A stretch of 64,000 nt of DNA from Blepharisma japonicum (taxonomy: Eukaryota > Ciliophora > Heterotrichea > Heterotrichida > Blepharismidae). Below are positions 20,954 to 31,039 of the stretch, one piece after another (position 1 is the stretch's first letter; the number at the start of each line of letters is the position of its first letter). Both the position numbers and the translations under genes were made by a program. The stretch spans positions 186,001-250,000 of the forward strand of contig CATKHK010000002.1 in assembly GCA_949751835.1 (NCBI GenBank), given 5' to 3'. The notes below the pieces were generated by a model, which was not told the origin of the DNA, searched no databases, and was given only the letters and a program-made list of their open reading frames with translations.

Positions 20954-21878
20954 AGCGATATTTATTAACTATTATGATTCTACATATTTACTTTATGTAA
21001 TTAGGAGAAAGTCAAGAGGCGTTTTACAATCCTGAGTAATGGATATAAAATGGCACTAAAATATAGAAAATTAATTTAACTTGCCATAATAAATTTCGAA
21101 TAAGTAGCCATAGCATTAGTATGCTATAATTAGATATTTTAATTGTTATATAGATGCGCATTTTGATTATTTTCTCTAAGTGTTCATTTTAATCATTTGT
21201 TACTACATTAATTTAATTAGCTAAATTTTTGAATGATTAGAATTAAAATGTCATAATAGAAAAAATATTTATTGGGTACATTTTGTTAATAAATCTTTAA
21301 GTATTGATATCTATTTAATTTGATCTTATGTATATATGATCCTCAGCATAATCTAAAACCTCTATTCTATATCTAACGTTATCAGCTTTTCTAAAGAAGC
21401 TAAATTTTAATTTCTGTAACATTCGAACTCCGAGCTTTGTTATAATAAAAACTATTTTAAATATAGCTTGCTTTACCTATAAGCAACAATTTAAGTTTAA
21501 ATATAAATTTTACTCAGATTGAAAATACTTGAAATAAGCAATAATGTATATAGCACTCTCTGGCAAAGTATAGAAAATATAAGGATTGCAATCGATATAT
21601 GCTTTTTGATCAATAAAATACATTGAAATATGCAACAGTAAAGGTTAGAATAAAGTTAAATATGAACTAATTCGCAGATTTTTCAAATCTAAATTTAACG
21701 AAATCATTAAAACTAATCAAATTTAATAAATTTTATACAAATAAGAATTAGTTTTAAATTTGCAACTCTCAACAATTAGATATAAATCTTTTCAATACAC
21801 CCCTATATCAAAAATCTCGCTTGTTACAATAGTATAAACTCCAATTTTTAGTAAAATTGCAGTAATGTATACTAATTA
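20954..21878. other. Intergenic, no gene seen
   Basis: This is about 925 bases of very AT-rich sequence, among the longest gene-free stretches in the window. I found no convincing open frame on either strand, no tRNA and no obvious repeat. A non-coding RNA could be here but nothing in the sequence supports one. Confidence 0.55.
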
Positions 21879-22259
21879 ATGGAGAGCAAAAGCCATCAAA
21901 CTTCTATAAGACTTCTCGAATTAGAGTCAAAATCTTTCTTTCCGCCTCCTCCTCACTCTAAATCCAAAAAATCCCAATCTCTCAGCAATTTCCGATCATT
22001 TTTCAAATCCAAAAAGCATCATCCTTCCAATGAAAATTTTCCAAATTCTGAACTATTCCTAAAATCTGGCTCAGAAATTTCAAAAAAATCCAACCTCGAT
22101 AATCATACCTCTAACCCTTCATCAGAAGTAATAATCGCGTGCACTCACGAATATACCCGAATTTTCAACGATAAGCTGTCAGAAATGATGGACTATCATA
22201 AGGAAACAATCTTAAAACTAATAAACGACGACCCTCTTGACGGCAATCAAGACTTCTAA
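21879..22259 (+). CDS. Small Ser/Lys-rich hypothetical protein, 126 aa
   Basis: The frame runs from ATG at 21879 to TAA 22257-22259. Residues 15-80 are low-complexity (PPPPHSK, SKKSQSL, FFKSKKH), and the last 45 residues form a more ordered helix-rich segment (NDKLSEMMDYHKETILKLIN). No TM segment or known domain is visible. Codon use and the clean ATG/TAA favour a real gene, but its small size and composition leave doubt. It is followed 96 bases later by the MYB gene in the same orientation. Confidence 0.55.
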   Translation: MESKSHQTSIRLLELESKSFFPPPPHSKSKKSQSLSNFRSFFKSKKHHPSNENFPNSELFLKSGSEISKKSNLDNHTSNPSSEVIIACTHEYTRIFNDKLSEMMDYHKETILKLINDDPLDGNQDF

Positions 22260-22354
22260 AATAAGCTTAAAAACATGTCAGAAATTATTCCGGGTGAGTT
22301 TTGTTATAATATTTCATACTATTTCATATGATTCGAATTTCAATTTAAATTTAA

Positions 22355-23320
22355 ATGGCATCTTCAGAAGAATTCACGCCAAAATCCAGCAGGAATAATA
22401 GAAAATACTCATGAAGCACAGACGAATCAAAAAGCATTGACCTCAAAACAGGCCCATGGACCGCAGAAGAAGACCAAATGGTCATGAAACTCGTCAACAA
22501 AAACGGCCCCCAAAAGTGGAGCTTTATAGCAAAACACCTGCCAGGGAGGATAGGAAAACAGTGCAGAGAAAGGTGGCACAATCATCTGAACCCGAATATA
22601 AGAAAAGACACATGGACTGAAGAAGAGGAATGAATCCTTTTTCTGTATCATAAAATCATGGGAAATAGGTGGGCAGAAATTGCAAAAATTCTTAAAGGAA
22701 GGACAGATAATTCAATCAAAAATCATTGGAATTCGTCAATGAAAAAATTAGTCCCGGATTTCAATGTGAGATATAACACCCTGATGAAGCTTCATGGGCA
22801 TTGCGATTCTTCTCATATATGCAATGAACATTCCAATGAAGAGTTCGGGAAACGAAAGCGAGGTAGAAGGTCTTCAAATGAAGCATCTGAGCTGCCAAAT
22901 GTACCATGCCTGCAAGCACACAACCAAGTTCTGTCTGAAGCTTTGGAAGTTTATCAGCAGAGCTTGATGAATTGTGGAAGAGACGAAGAAAACAGTCAAT
23001 TCACCCCGCTTCCAAAGAAAAAAAGGAAAATTGCTGATTCCACCCCCTCCTGTAGCAAGTTTAATGAATATGCAGAAATTGATGACACAGGCTACATCTA
23101 TACACCAATTGTTTCACCACCAAAAAACCAATATTTCAAATTTTCATATCCTTCATATACAAATGAAAAATGTGATACATGCACTAGCAGCAATGTTAAT
23201 TCGTACAGTTTGAGGACTCCTGAAAACTTCAAGTCGCCATATTCAGAATTATTTGAAAGTCCAAGCTTTATGCTTAATTTTGATACTAGTCCTGAAGTAA
23301 ACAGAAAGATTAATATTTAA
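22355..23320 (+). CDS. R2R3-type MYB DNA-binding protein
   Basis: This is a 321-aa protein with two adjacent MYB repeats, at about 28-78 and 80-130. Repeat one has the spaced Trp and [17 protein letters not shown]; repeat two has [17 protein letters not shown] and IKNHWNS, the recognition helix closely following animal c-MYB. Two Trp are encoded by TGA, one just upstream of the repeats and one in the first helix of repeat two (22630-22632), which would split the gene under the standard code. The C-terminal half is Ser/Pro-rich with a possible nuclear signal (KKKRKI). It probably binds the AACNG core and regulates transcription or cell-cycle genes; targets are unknown. Confidence 0.94.
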
Positions 23321-23380
23321 TAATTCACAATTTTATGTCCATTTATAAGCTTTCCATCTAATTTAATAGTAATTTTTAAA

Positions 23381-24253
23381 TTATTTCTTTTCAACGACAT
23401 CCAGGCTATGAAAAATTACCCATTTCCCTGACTCACTCAGCACAGCACATAGCTCAATTTTTCTGTTATCAATCTGCTTCTTAAACTCCAGGACTTGTCC
23501 AGGACCTTGCAGTTGGTTTGCAAACACTCTTTGGTCGCTCAAAACCCTCGTGTCTTCTTTGCTTTTCAACACATGTGGCTCAACTTCTAGCAATTGGTTT
23601 AACAAGTCATTCCATTTATCCCCAGTCCTTTCTTCCCACCTAGAATAAGGTTCAGCTACAAATTTGTCAACATCTTCAGGGATCCCGACCAAGTTTTTGG
23701 TGAATTGTTCTTTCCAAGATTTTTTCTCACCTGAAAACGCCTTTTTAAACTCAGCAATAAGCCCGCTTCCAATCTTTTTTAATGCGAGGACTTTTCGCTC
23801 TTCTTCATACTCTGCTTTAAGTCGCTTTTGGACTGTGGAATCATAAGTTCCATTGACAAAAATTCCTTTTCAGTCTACACCATATGGGTCTGTGTAAATG
23901 CCTTCTCCATGCATTCGGTGGTTTTCCCATTGTCCTACATATTTAGCTCCATTTGGGAATTGATAGGTACCATGGCCATGCTGTTTTCCTTGAAACCAGT
24001 CTCCTTCATAGATAGCTCCAGAAATGTATTTATAGACACCATATCCATGCATTTGGTCATTTTCCCATTGTCCTTCATATTCTTCGGTTAATTTTGATTC
24101 TTCGTTTTGAGGGTTCAAAGCGTGAAGAAATTTCCCATGCCCGTGCCTTTTTTTTGCTTTATCGATAATTTCCCATTGTCCTATATATACGTCTCCGTTC
24201 ATATAGTCGAATTCTCCATGACCTGAAAGTTCTATTTCTTGAGACTCTGTCAT
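23381..24253 (-). CDS. MORN-repeat protein
   Basis: This is a 290-aa protein with about five MORN repeats in residues 10-135 (cores DVYIGQW, EEYEGQW, AIYEGDW, AKYVGQW and a degenerate VDWKGIF), each followed by an H-G-x-G turn. The Trp of the fifth repeat is TGA. The C-terminal half is a charged helical region without known domain (FVAEPYSRWEERTGDKWNDL). MORN proteins commonly sit at membrane-cytoskeleton junctions, basal bodies and the axoneme. It is encoded just downstream of the CPAP-like gene on the same strand, 39 bases away. Confidence 0.9.
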
Positions 24254-24292
24254 TTATATAATTATTATTAAAAGAAGCATATTTAATTCATA

Positions 24293-25471
24293 TTAATTCG
24301 TTTCAGTCATTTCTATATTTCCTCCAGGGTGAATAAGCTGTTTCACCCCTTTATTATCAGTTCTCTCCACAACTCCGTCCATAAACATACACACTTCTTC
24401 ACCATTGCTAGTAATTCTCTTCACAGTGCCATCAGGGTAAATTATTTTCTTTGACCCATCGTTATAATGTTTTTCTGTTTGTCCATTATTGAACCTTATT
24501 ACTTGTTTCCCATTTGCACATACTTTTTGAAACGCCCCAGTTTCTGCAAAGAAATACTGTGTAGACCCATCAGGGAAATCTTGCTTTATATCTCTATTCG
24601 GAAAATAAGTAATCTTGTAGTTATTTTGGTACTTTTCCTGCCTCATTCCATCTGGAAAAACTATTAAAATATGCCCATCTGCAAGTGTTTTTTGGACTCT
24701 TCCATCACTAAGTGTGCTTTGTTTTACAACTTCTAAGACCCTTGAGTGGGCGCTAAATACTTCAATTGGGGTGAGTGCTTCTATATTCCCTTTTTCTTCT
24801 TCAATAGGAGTTTGGGTTTCGGCGGTAGACCTACTTGCGGGGACTATTGGGGATCTTCTTCTGTCTCTTGACCTTGTTTCAAGCTCAAAAAGCTTGTTTT
24901 GAAGCTCCATCTTTTCCCTTGTCAGCTTAGAAATCACCATGTTGTCACGGCTTTCTTTTCGTTTTCTTTCTTCTTGTAAAGTTTGGAATTGCTGCTTTAA
25001 GTTATTGAATTCTTCCCTTTCATTATGTGAAATGGCAGCTGCCAAGTTTTTTTGGCTGTCTTTTCTAGCTTTTTCTCGCTGCCGGATAGCTTTTTGCTGC
25101 TTTTCGACCCATACAGCCTGTTCAAGTTTGACTTGCTCGAGCTTTTTTTCTAGGTTTTCATTTAGCTTTTTCGCATCTTTTTCTCTGTCTTTGGCGCTTT
25201 TCAGTATGATTTCTAGCTTTTCGTTGGCGTTTTTAAATTTATTAAGTTCGAAGTCTAGCAGTTCTAATTTCTTTTCTAGCTTATAAGATAGTTCTTGAGA
25301 GTCCAAGCTGGATTTAGTGCTTCGAAACTGCGGGTCAATGTATTCGATTTCTTCATTTAAGGTTCCTCATTCAGATTTTTCTTCTTCATGCATTTTTGGC
25401 GGGTTTTCAATCGGAGTCTCTTCATTTAGAAGTTCTACGAATTCTTCTTTTAGTTCGTTTAAGTCAGCCAT
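24293..25471 (-). CDS. CPAP/SAS-4-like centriolar protein (TCP10 C-terminal domain)
   Basis: This is a 392-aa protein, with start at the ATG 25469-25471 and a TGA-Trp in the N-terminal part (SEWGTL). Residues 60-200 form a long coiled coil. Residues 255-390 are a run of about ten short beta repeats with the consensus F/Y-P-D/N-G-(T/S)-x-K/Q (LIVFPDGMRQ, TYFPNRDIKQ, QDFPDGSTQY, IRFNNGQTEKHY, IIYPDGTVKR). This is the T-complex-10/G-box domain of CPAP/CENPJ and SAS-4, which binds STIL/Ana2 and is needed for centriole or basal body assembly. The protein is shorter than metazoan CPAP and lacks a recognisable tubulin-binding PN2-3 segment, so a TCP10-like paralogue is possible. Confidence 0.87.
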
Positions 25472-25523
25472 GAGTTATTTCTTAAATAATGATCTAAAAA
25501 TATATTCAATAATAATTTTTTTA

Positions 25524-26237
25524 TTATTTTGTAAACATTCTAGCTGCTTCATTTGTATCAATTGGCTGCAAAGAATGAGCTCCTACGATCTGATGGTTCT
25601 TTAAATGTGCGAAATGGAAAGAATAATAGCTGAACTCGTCTTCCTGCATCGACGCAAAATGAGTTGCTAATAAAATCCAGCTCAAAGAGTCCAGCTCTTC
25701 TTGTTCAATTCCTTGGACCATAATTCTTTCTATTGATTGTTGTAAATTATCATGCCTTAAATATTGAGGATGCCCTTTAACTGAAGCGTCTTCTGCAATA
25801 TATTGTAGCATCCAATGAACTTTTGGCGATATAAGGAAATGGGCAGTCCATTCCACACCCCCAGGCATTGACTCATTATCAGCAATTAAATCTCCAAGGG
25901 CAAATCCAATAAAAATTCACCCCAGCAAAAAGAATTTTCTGCTTCTTGCATAACTTAGATAAGCTATATCTTGAAATTTTTTGGTTAAATGCAATTTTCA
26001 TAGCCAAAATTTAGTTTTTATATATTCTGCTAGTTTTCCTAAGGCTGAGACTTCATAAGCTCTCAGCATTTCTCTTCTCTTGAAAAGAATTTTTGATGTA
26101 AGACTCAAAGGTTCTGGGCCTGGATTTTCTTTGGCTACAATAGCAATTCTTTCGTGGACGGACAGTGACTTGAGAAAATAAGGCTTATTTTTAGGATTCA
26201 AAGCAATAAAGCCTTCTTTGATTTTGTGAAAAAGCAT
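25524..26237 (-). CDS. Hypothetical single-pass membrane protein, 237 aa
   Basis: The frame is open from ATG at 26237 to TAA at 25524-25526 with two TGA-Trp codons (KFWLW and FFLLGW). A hydrophobic segment at about residues 105-122 (FFLLGWIFIGFALGDLIA) is probably membrane-spanning; the flanks are soluble. The N-terminal half is basic (KIKEGFIALNPKNKPYFLK), possibly matrix- or cytosol-facing. The C-terminal half is helical (LQYIAEDASVKGHPQYL). No known domain is recognised. Position between two cytoskeletal genes gives only a weak hint. Confidence 0.7.
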
Positions 26238-26266
26238 TTATTGATGGCAGCTTTAGAATAGGAAAA

Positions 26267-27775
26267 TTAATATTTAAGAACATTATTACCGTAGCGCGCA
26301 AGAGATGTTGACCTAATTGGTGTCATGTTTCTTGAAGAAGAAAAGGACTGGTTTAGGGTAGGATTGTAGAGTTTCAGTTCTAGGTTTCCTCTTGAATGGT
26401 AAGGACTTGATTGCATTGGGCTCATACTATAAGGGCTTGATATGTAGCCAGGTACTTTTGAATGCAGCTGGAGCGCACCCTTTTGAAAAGCTTCAATATC
26501 TTCTCGATTTATTTTTCTTTCTTCTTCATTCATAGCGTATCTGTTCCTTTTTTCTATTTCTTTATTTTTTATTTGTGTTTTCAAAGATTTGAGGTATTCT
26601 TTTTGCTTTTCTCTAGTCTGAATTCTTTCTTGGATAACGTTTTCACTTAGAGATTTTTGTTTTTCCAGAATGTCCTGAGCGTATTTTCTGTCGTCTTCGA
26701 CCTGCTTTTTAAGAGCATTTTTCCTTTCTTGGATTTGCTTATTGAGTATATCCCTTGTGAACTTCTCAGAATTAATCTGTGATATCCTTTTTTCAATTTC
26801 TTTCTGCTTAAACTGCTCTTCCCTATTTCTTTGAATTTCCAACGCTTTTAATTCATCTTCTCTTGCCCTTGCCTCAATCGAGGATATGCTATTGAAATTA
26901 TTTGACTTCTGTAGATCGTCGAATTTGTTATAAAAATTGTTAAATTCGTCTAAAAACCTCTGTCGTTTTTCTTCGTATGCATCTTTAAAATCATATGAAT
27001 TTTTTGTATATTGTCTATCAAGCTCTTTTTCTCTTTCTTTTTCTTGCTTCTTTATTTCCAGCTGTTTTAAGTTAAAATTGTTGATTTCAAGCTGCCGGCT
27101 TTTTAGGTATCTTTTTTCTGCATCAACGGACTTGTTTAGCTTTTCCCTTTCTTCATCAATTTGTCTCTGGTACTCTTCTTGCTCTCTCTGCTTTATTGAT
27201 TTTTGCTTCTCCAAAACCTGCTGCCGCTGGCTTATAGTCTCATCCTGTATTTGTCTAGCAACCACAGCTCTGTTCTGCAAAGTATAATTCTCTCTTGATT
27301 TCATAAATTCTGCCTGCTGTTCTCTAATTTGTTGCAATCTTACAAATTCTTGTGACTCTCTGGCTTCTATGCTTCTCCTGAGCTGTTGTTTTGTATGCAT
27401 CATTTGGTCCAGCTCTTCTTTATAGCGTTTTTTCTTTTCTATTTCATCAATTTGATGCTGCAAATCAGCGAGTTTTTGGACTTCGTCTTGATGCTTAATC
27501 ACTCCAGCCCATTCATCATAGCCAGCATTTGGCCGTGTAGGGAATTCTTTGTAGGTTGGGGTTTGGTTTCTCAAAACATTAGATTTAAAAATTTCAAAAA
27601 CTTGGTTAAAATCATAGCCCTGGTCAAATAAAGAGTCAGCATTGGAAATTTCTTGCTCAATTTGTGCTATTCGCTGCATTTAATTTACTTCAATTCCGAG
27701 CTCAGCAATTAGAAGTTTTTTTAGTTTTTCTTTACGACGATGATTAAGAAGCCGAATTCTTCCAGGATCTGCCAT
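26267..27775 (-). CDS. Long coiled-coil protein, 497 aa
   Basis: Two exons (27689-27775 and 26267-27673) are joined by removal of a 15-nt intron, 27674-27688. The first ATG of the long frame (27677-27679) lies inside that intron, so the true start is the ATG at 27773-27775, adding 29 residues (MADPGRIRLLNHRRKEK...). Residues 90-430 are an almost unbroken Q/E/K/R coiled coil of trichohyalin type. The C-terminal 70 residues are Ser/Pro/Tyr-rich. This composition is common in ciliary and basal-body structural proteins. No family is recognised, and function is inferred only from composition and neighbours. Confidence 0.82.
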
Positions 27776-27785
27776 GTGAAAATTA

Positions 27786-29996
27786 TTAAAGAATTATTAT
27801 CTTTTTATGAGGATAACAGCGATTCCGAAGCATCTTATATGCCCACTCGTTAAATCCAGATGGGCCACAAATCCAAACTTGTTGAGTTTTGTAAAGATCT
27901 GTCCATCTTTCTAATATTTCAGGAGTCATTAAATTTGATTTGGAAATACTTATAATAAGTTTGAAGCTGCTAGGGTATTTAGATTGGATAGCTTTTAAAA
28001 TATCTAACGCAATTGCTTCCTTTTCATTAGAAAAGGATGCATAAAGATACAGAGTAAAGTCTTCAAGTTTATTTCTCCATATAGAAAAGATAAGGTCCAT
28101 AAATGGCAGAAGCCCAGTACCTCCAGCAAATGCCATATAAGAGCCAGAAGCCGACGTCCCAAGCATAAGTCCAGGACCAATTGGACCTACAATTTTTAAG
28201 TTGTCTCCATTTATTAAAGTTTTCAGGTAATTCGTCATTTTTCCTTTTGGATAATGTTTAAAATATAGTGAAATTTGCCTTGAATTTCTATTTCTTTTAT
28301 CAAGTTTATTATAAGAGTATTGATTTTGGATTATTTCTTGTTTCCAAGTCTGCAAATCACATGATAAATGTGAATAATACCTGCTTATTGGTTTTCCATT
28401 ATGTTCTCCATAAACTAAATATGATTTTCCCATTCAGCTCAGCCCTTCAGGCGCTATTACTTCGCAATTGCTATTCTCAAGGATGAGTTTATAAATATTG
28501 TCTCCAATTAAATGTCGACTTTTTACAGTCCAAGCAATATTTTCAACAGATTGATTGCTATTTAAAGGCTTAAATACCATCTCCTCATATCCTAAATCAC
28601 ATATAATCAAGGATTTAATCTGAGAATAAACATATTCAGGATGGTTGAAAGAGTTATACTCTTCACCAATACTGCTGCATCCATGAATATATTTCCCAAT
28701 ATCTTGTCCAACTGTATTCTTTATCAAATCTGAGCCACCTGGGTGATTATTTATATATTTTGATACATCTAACAAATATTGATTATAAAATGACCATTCT
28801 TTTTTTTCGTCCACTATGATTTTATGGATTTCATGGTAATTTAATTTTGAATTTTCGATTAAAATAGCTTCTTTAAGTTTTGCATTTTTTGGAGAGGAAG
28901 ATAATTGGGAAATTTGGAAAAAATTTGCAAATTGGGTTCTGAATTCGATAGAGATGTAAAAAATAAGTAAAGCAAAATAAAGAAGAGCCATTATAGTCAA
29001 ATTGTCATCATTATAAAAATATCATCCAGAAATCACATTATAAGTTGACAGAAATATCATCGCCCAGCCAATAATATGATGAATTTGCCTAATTAAAGTG
29101 ATAGAAATAGCTGACTTCTTTGCAGAAGTAAAAATTCTGCTTATAAAGCCAAGAACTCCTTGCCATACTAATAAGCTTGCAATTGCAAGGCCAATAACAG
29201 AGTGTAATTTTTGCCAATAATTCTCTGAATACTCTTTTTTCGAGTTTTCTTCATAAATTTTATATACAGAAAACATTGTAATTCCTATAACTATTGAGTT
29301 CAGCACAAGGTGTAAATAAAATCAAAACTTCCACCATTTTAAATACCTTGCTATCATTGCTCCTAAATTTACAAAGCCTATTCACAGCACACTCATAGCT
29401 TTGGAATGATGATCATAAGGCTCAGCGCTATATCTCCCATCTCTAATAAAATAGGATTCTTCTTGTGTAGTTCCAAATTTTATTTTTCCTGAGCCATAGT
29501 TTTGTCTATGATATTTAAATCCTACTCTATCATCATATGCAAAGCAAAAATCGATTTCTAGGTTTCGAGAAAGGATAGTGTCTAAGGCATCTTTGGTATT
29601 TAAAGGTCTTCTTATTGCAGCAGTTAGCAATCCGTTAACAGCTGAAAAAGATTCGAGTTTTATATTATTATTTCCTCCTAGATTTGTATCAATAATTGGT
29701 TGTTCTTGAGTGTAAGAGTGGGTGTCTTTTGCAGAGATGCTACTTCCTTCATTTTGAAGTATAATCATATCTGTGTGGTCCATAGTCGCTCCAAAGCCAA
29801 TGCCACATCAACCAAGCTTTTTAATTTCACACTATATAAAAGTTACACTGAAATAAAAAATTATGTCTTCACCATCAAATTTCCAGCCTAAGCTCATTTG
29901 GTTGTCTAAATTTACTGTAGTAAGTTGTGATTGACTTTCTCAAAATAGTAAAGTGAATACTGTAAAAAGAGTTTTTAAGTTTAAATTCAAATTCAT
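27786..29996 (-). CDS. DOMON - cytochrome b561 - cytochrome b5 - FAD/NAD reductase fusion
   Basis: This is a 731-aa protein from two exons (29847-29996, 27786-29831) with a 15-nt intron at 29832-29846. Order: a signal peptide-like N-terminus (residues 1-23); a DOMON domain (about 30-185); five TM helices of a cytochrome b561 core (about 195-345) with paired His ligands (FYLHLVLNS, KLHSVIG, RQIHHIIGW); a cytochrome b5 domain with the haem motif INNHPGGSD (about 410); and a ferredoxin-reductase-type FAD/NAD(P)H module (470-731) with GGTGLLPFMDL and WICGPSGF. TGA codes Trp at three domain junctions. It would carry electrons from cytosolic NAD(P)H through haem across a membrane to an extracytosolic acceptor such as ferric iron or oxidised ascorbate, which is inference. 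Confidence 0.9.
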
Positions 29997-31039
29997 GTTT
30001 TGAATAATTAAGATATGGAAGAAATATGAAAATTTTAGGGTGTAAATATAACTTTGAAACTCTTGATATATTGGCTTTTATGCATAAAGATTTATTTTGG
30101 TTCAAAACTGTCGTTAAAAAATTAAAATTTCTTAATGATTAATGCTAATAATAAGTGAGAAGAGGATTTTACTGTAAATAGAGAAGAGCCAATAATATCA
30201 AACTGACCTTAATGAGCTAGCTAAACTTAAAATTAATGATGCTAATAGAGATAAATTATTTTTAATTGCCACCTAAATAATATCGATGCTAAAGACTGCT
30301 TCTCATTAATTGTCATTTTTATATAAACCAAAATGAGTTTTGTTTTTTAAATCTGATCGAAACATGAAATTTATTTTACAAAAATGATAGACAGATTCTA
30401 ATAAAATTAAAATAATTCTGATAAAATATGTACTTACAAAAAAAACATAAGGTTTACTAAGGACTCTGCTCACTGAATAGTATGATGATAAATATGCCCC
30501 CATTATTTATATGCACATTTTTCAAGTTAATGTTAATTCTAGCATCATTAATTTAGCTTTAAAAGAATTATGCAGAGTCAGAAAGCAATAAAACAACCAA
30601 AATATAAAATAATTAAAGTCCTTAGAATTTTGAGTTTTTAAAGATTCGACAATTTGAAATGCTGCCTTATAATATACTATATTCAATTAAAGTAATCAAT
30701 AGAACTTAAGCAGTACATTAAGCATAATACATATTGATAATATAAAAAAATTATCCTGATTGCTATATAATCTCATTTTATAAAGCATAAATACTCTCAA
30801 AACTCTCTTTTAAATATTTAGCAACCCAAGATTTTAAATTAGACAAAAGTTTATTGTGAAACTAAGATTTCCATAGGTTTAGACTGCAAATCACCAATAA
30901 TATAAAGTTCAAAATCCAAGATGAATTTCTCCATTTTAGCCTCTCCACAATTTATCTGGAAATAAAAAATCCCACTCAAATTCTTAAAAAAGTATGTCTT
31001 ACCATTTAATTCATATTAAATATCCATAATTATTGAAAA
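29997..31039. other. Intergenic, mostly without recognisable genes
   Basis: About 1 kb of AT-rich DNA lies between two divergent genes. The only candidate is a 65-codon minus-strand frame at 30306-30503 with ATG and TAA and a hydrophobic middle; composition gives no support, so I treat it as doubtful. Nothing else was seen. Confidence 0.5.
30306..30503 (-). CDS. Doubtful small ORF, 65 aa
   Basis: ATG at 30501-30503 with an AATA context, TAA at the end, and a hydrophobic stretch (about residues 17-40, YVFFVSTYFIRIILILLES) that could be one TM helix. AT-rich DNA produces such frames by chance. No homology is recognised. Confidence 0.22.
   Translation of the reverse strand: MGAYLSSYYSVSRVLSKPYVFFVSTYFIRIILILLESVYHFCKINFMFRSDLKNKTHFGLYKNDN

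Noticed and set aside
21420-21440. tRNA-like T-loop (TTCGAA)
   Set aside because: Flanking bases do not form the 5-bp T stem and no acceptor or anticodon stem is found. No tRNA was found anywhere in the window.
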